From positions 1 through 32,826 of the forward strand of contig CAMHUI010000025.1 of NCBI GenBank assembly GCA_946188345.1: DNA of 32,826 nt, written 5' to 3'. The position numbers and the translations under genes were made by a program. Source of the DNA: an uncultured Prevotellaceae bacterium (lineage in GTDB: Bacteria; Bacteroidota; Bacteroidia; Bacteroidales; Bacteroidaceae). Below, in pieces: positions 32,471-32,826 of the stretch. Numbering within the stretch: the first letter of the stretch is position 1; each line of letters opens with the position of its first letter. The notes beneath the pieces are model-generated. The model did no database searches. It saw only the letters and a list, made by a program, of their open reading frames with translations, and was not told the origin of the DNA.

Positions 32471-32790
32471 ATTGCTGTCCGGTAAAAAAACGGCCTAAAG
32501 GGCCAGAAAGATCTCAGCCCAGGGCAGCGCCCTGGGTAGCAAGTTGCCAGAGAATACGCCCTGTAAGGGCAACAGAAACACATGAACGAAATCTTTTGCC
32601 CTTACAGGGCGCAGCCCAACAACGATTTCAAAACCCAGGGCGCTGCCCTGGGCTGAGTTATCATTGGCCTTTCAGGCCGTCGACCTTTGGTTCAGGCCGT
32701 TTTCAACCCCTAATCATATTAAATCTTTTAAAAATGCAATATATACAGGGAATATCAAATATAAAAGAAAATTTTACCGGACAGCAATAA
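32471..32790. repeat. Nested inverted pair of palindromic repeat elements, copies B and C
   Basis: Perfect 24-bp arms CTCAGCCCAGGG... (32513-32536) and its complement (32634-32657) surround a second pair of perfect 16-bp arms (32557-32572 and 32596-32611, CGCCCTGTAAGGGCAA and its complement). Each outer arm is itself palindromic. Outside them both sides carry GGCC hairpins and end in the sequence ACCGGACAGCAATA: inverted at 32471-32484, direct at 32773-32786. Copy C is interrupted by an AT-rich insert of about 70 bp. Open frames across it on both strands read P-G-R-C-P-G-L, a product of the repeat, not genes. Confidence 0.8.
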
Positions 32791-32826
32791 AAATTTTTGT
32801 TTTATTTTTGTAGATTTTCGGAGGTT

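Noticed and set aside
32212..32790. 192-residue plus-strand protein at the window end
   Set aside because: The frame crosses palindromic repeats and contains their translated signature (PGRCPGL). It is a product of the repeat.

Overview
The window looks like a chromosomal stretch of a Bacteroidales bacterium, most likely Prevotella or a close relative. The signs are: promoters of the Bacteroidetes type (TTG, 19-20 bp, TAnnTTTG); almost no Shine-Dalgarno sequences; many long secreted glycoside hydrolases; a C10 (streptopain/interpain-type) protease; a BspA-like leucine-rich repeat protein; and repeated C-terminal tails of the form Y-x-LQGQ-x(n)-KG-x-(Y/F)I-x-NGKK that resemble type IX secretion sorting tails. 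Every gene I accept lies on the minus strand, so transcription runs from high to low coordinates.

Layout, right to left. 31789-32826 is non-coding: nested palindromic repeats at the far end, then a long leader with a 19-codon upstream ORF. 28966-31788 encodes a two-module secreted binding protein, followed by a 96-bp palindromic spacer and a small acidic peptide gene (28588-28809). 28192-19975 is a probable three-gene operon (modular GH51, short GH51, GH116) with a good promoter at 28249-28280 and an intrinsic terminator at 19839-19914. 19504-18632 is a secreted LRR protein with its own promoter. 18462-10267 is a GH3 lipoprotein, a membrane-spanning AraC-type regulator (overlapping GH3 by 11 nt) and a GH31 with a structured leader. 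9606-7308 is an AT-rich restriction-modification island (endonuclease, D12-class adenine methylase, RAMA-like small protein). 7122-1012 is a 2036-residue fusion of a C10 cysteine protease and a GtaA-type glutaminase, followed by the same palindromic spacer and a second small acidic peptide gene (689-877), then a terminator. 1-587 holds a repeat element and a 22-bp tandem array.

How it fits together. GH51 x2, GH3, GH31 and GH116, with a sensor-regulator next to two of them, suggest removal of arabinose, xylose and glucose units from plant hemicellulose oligosaccharides (xyloglucan or arabinoxylan type). There is no SusC/SusD pair in the window. The protease-glutaminase fusion suggests extracellular protein breakdown coupled to glutamine deamidation.

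The most unusual item is a cassette present twice, 28 kb apart: conserved sorting tail of a large secreted protein, a 96/97-bp palindromic spacer with a variable number of 7-bp repeats, and a small gene starting MKK and ending Asp-rich...LWD. Two 22-bp tandem arrays, a dispersed CCGGACAG-ended repeat family and an upstream ORF plus hairpin leader are further unexplained elements. No tRNA, rRNA, transposase or CRISPR array was seen.
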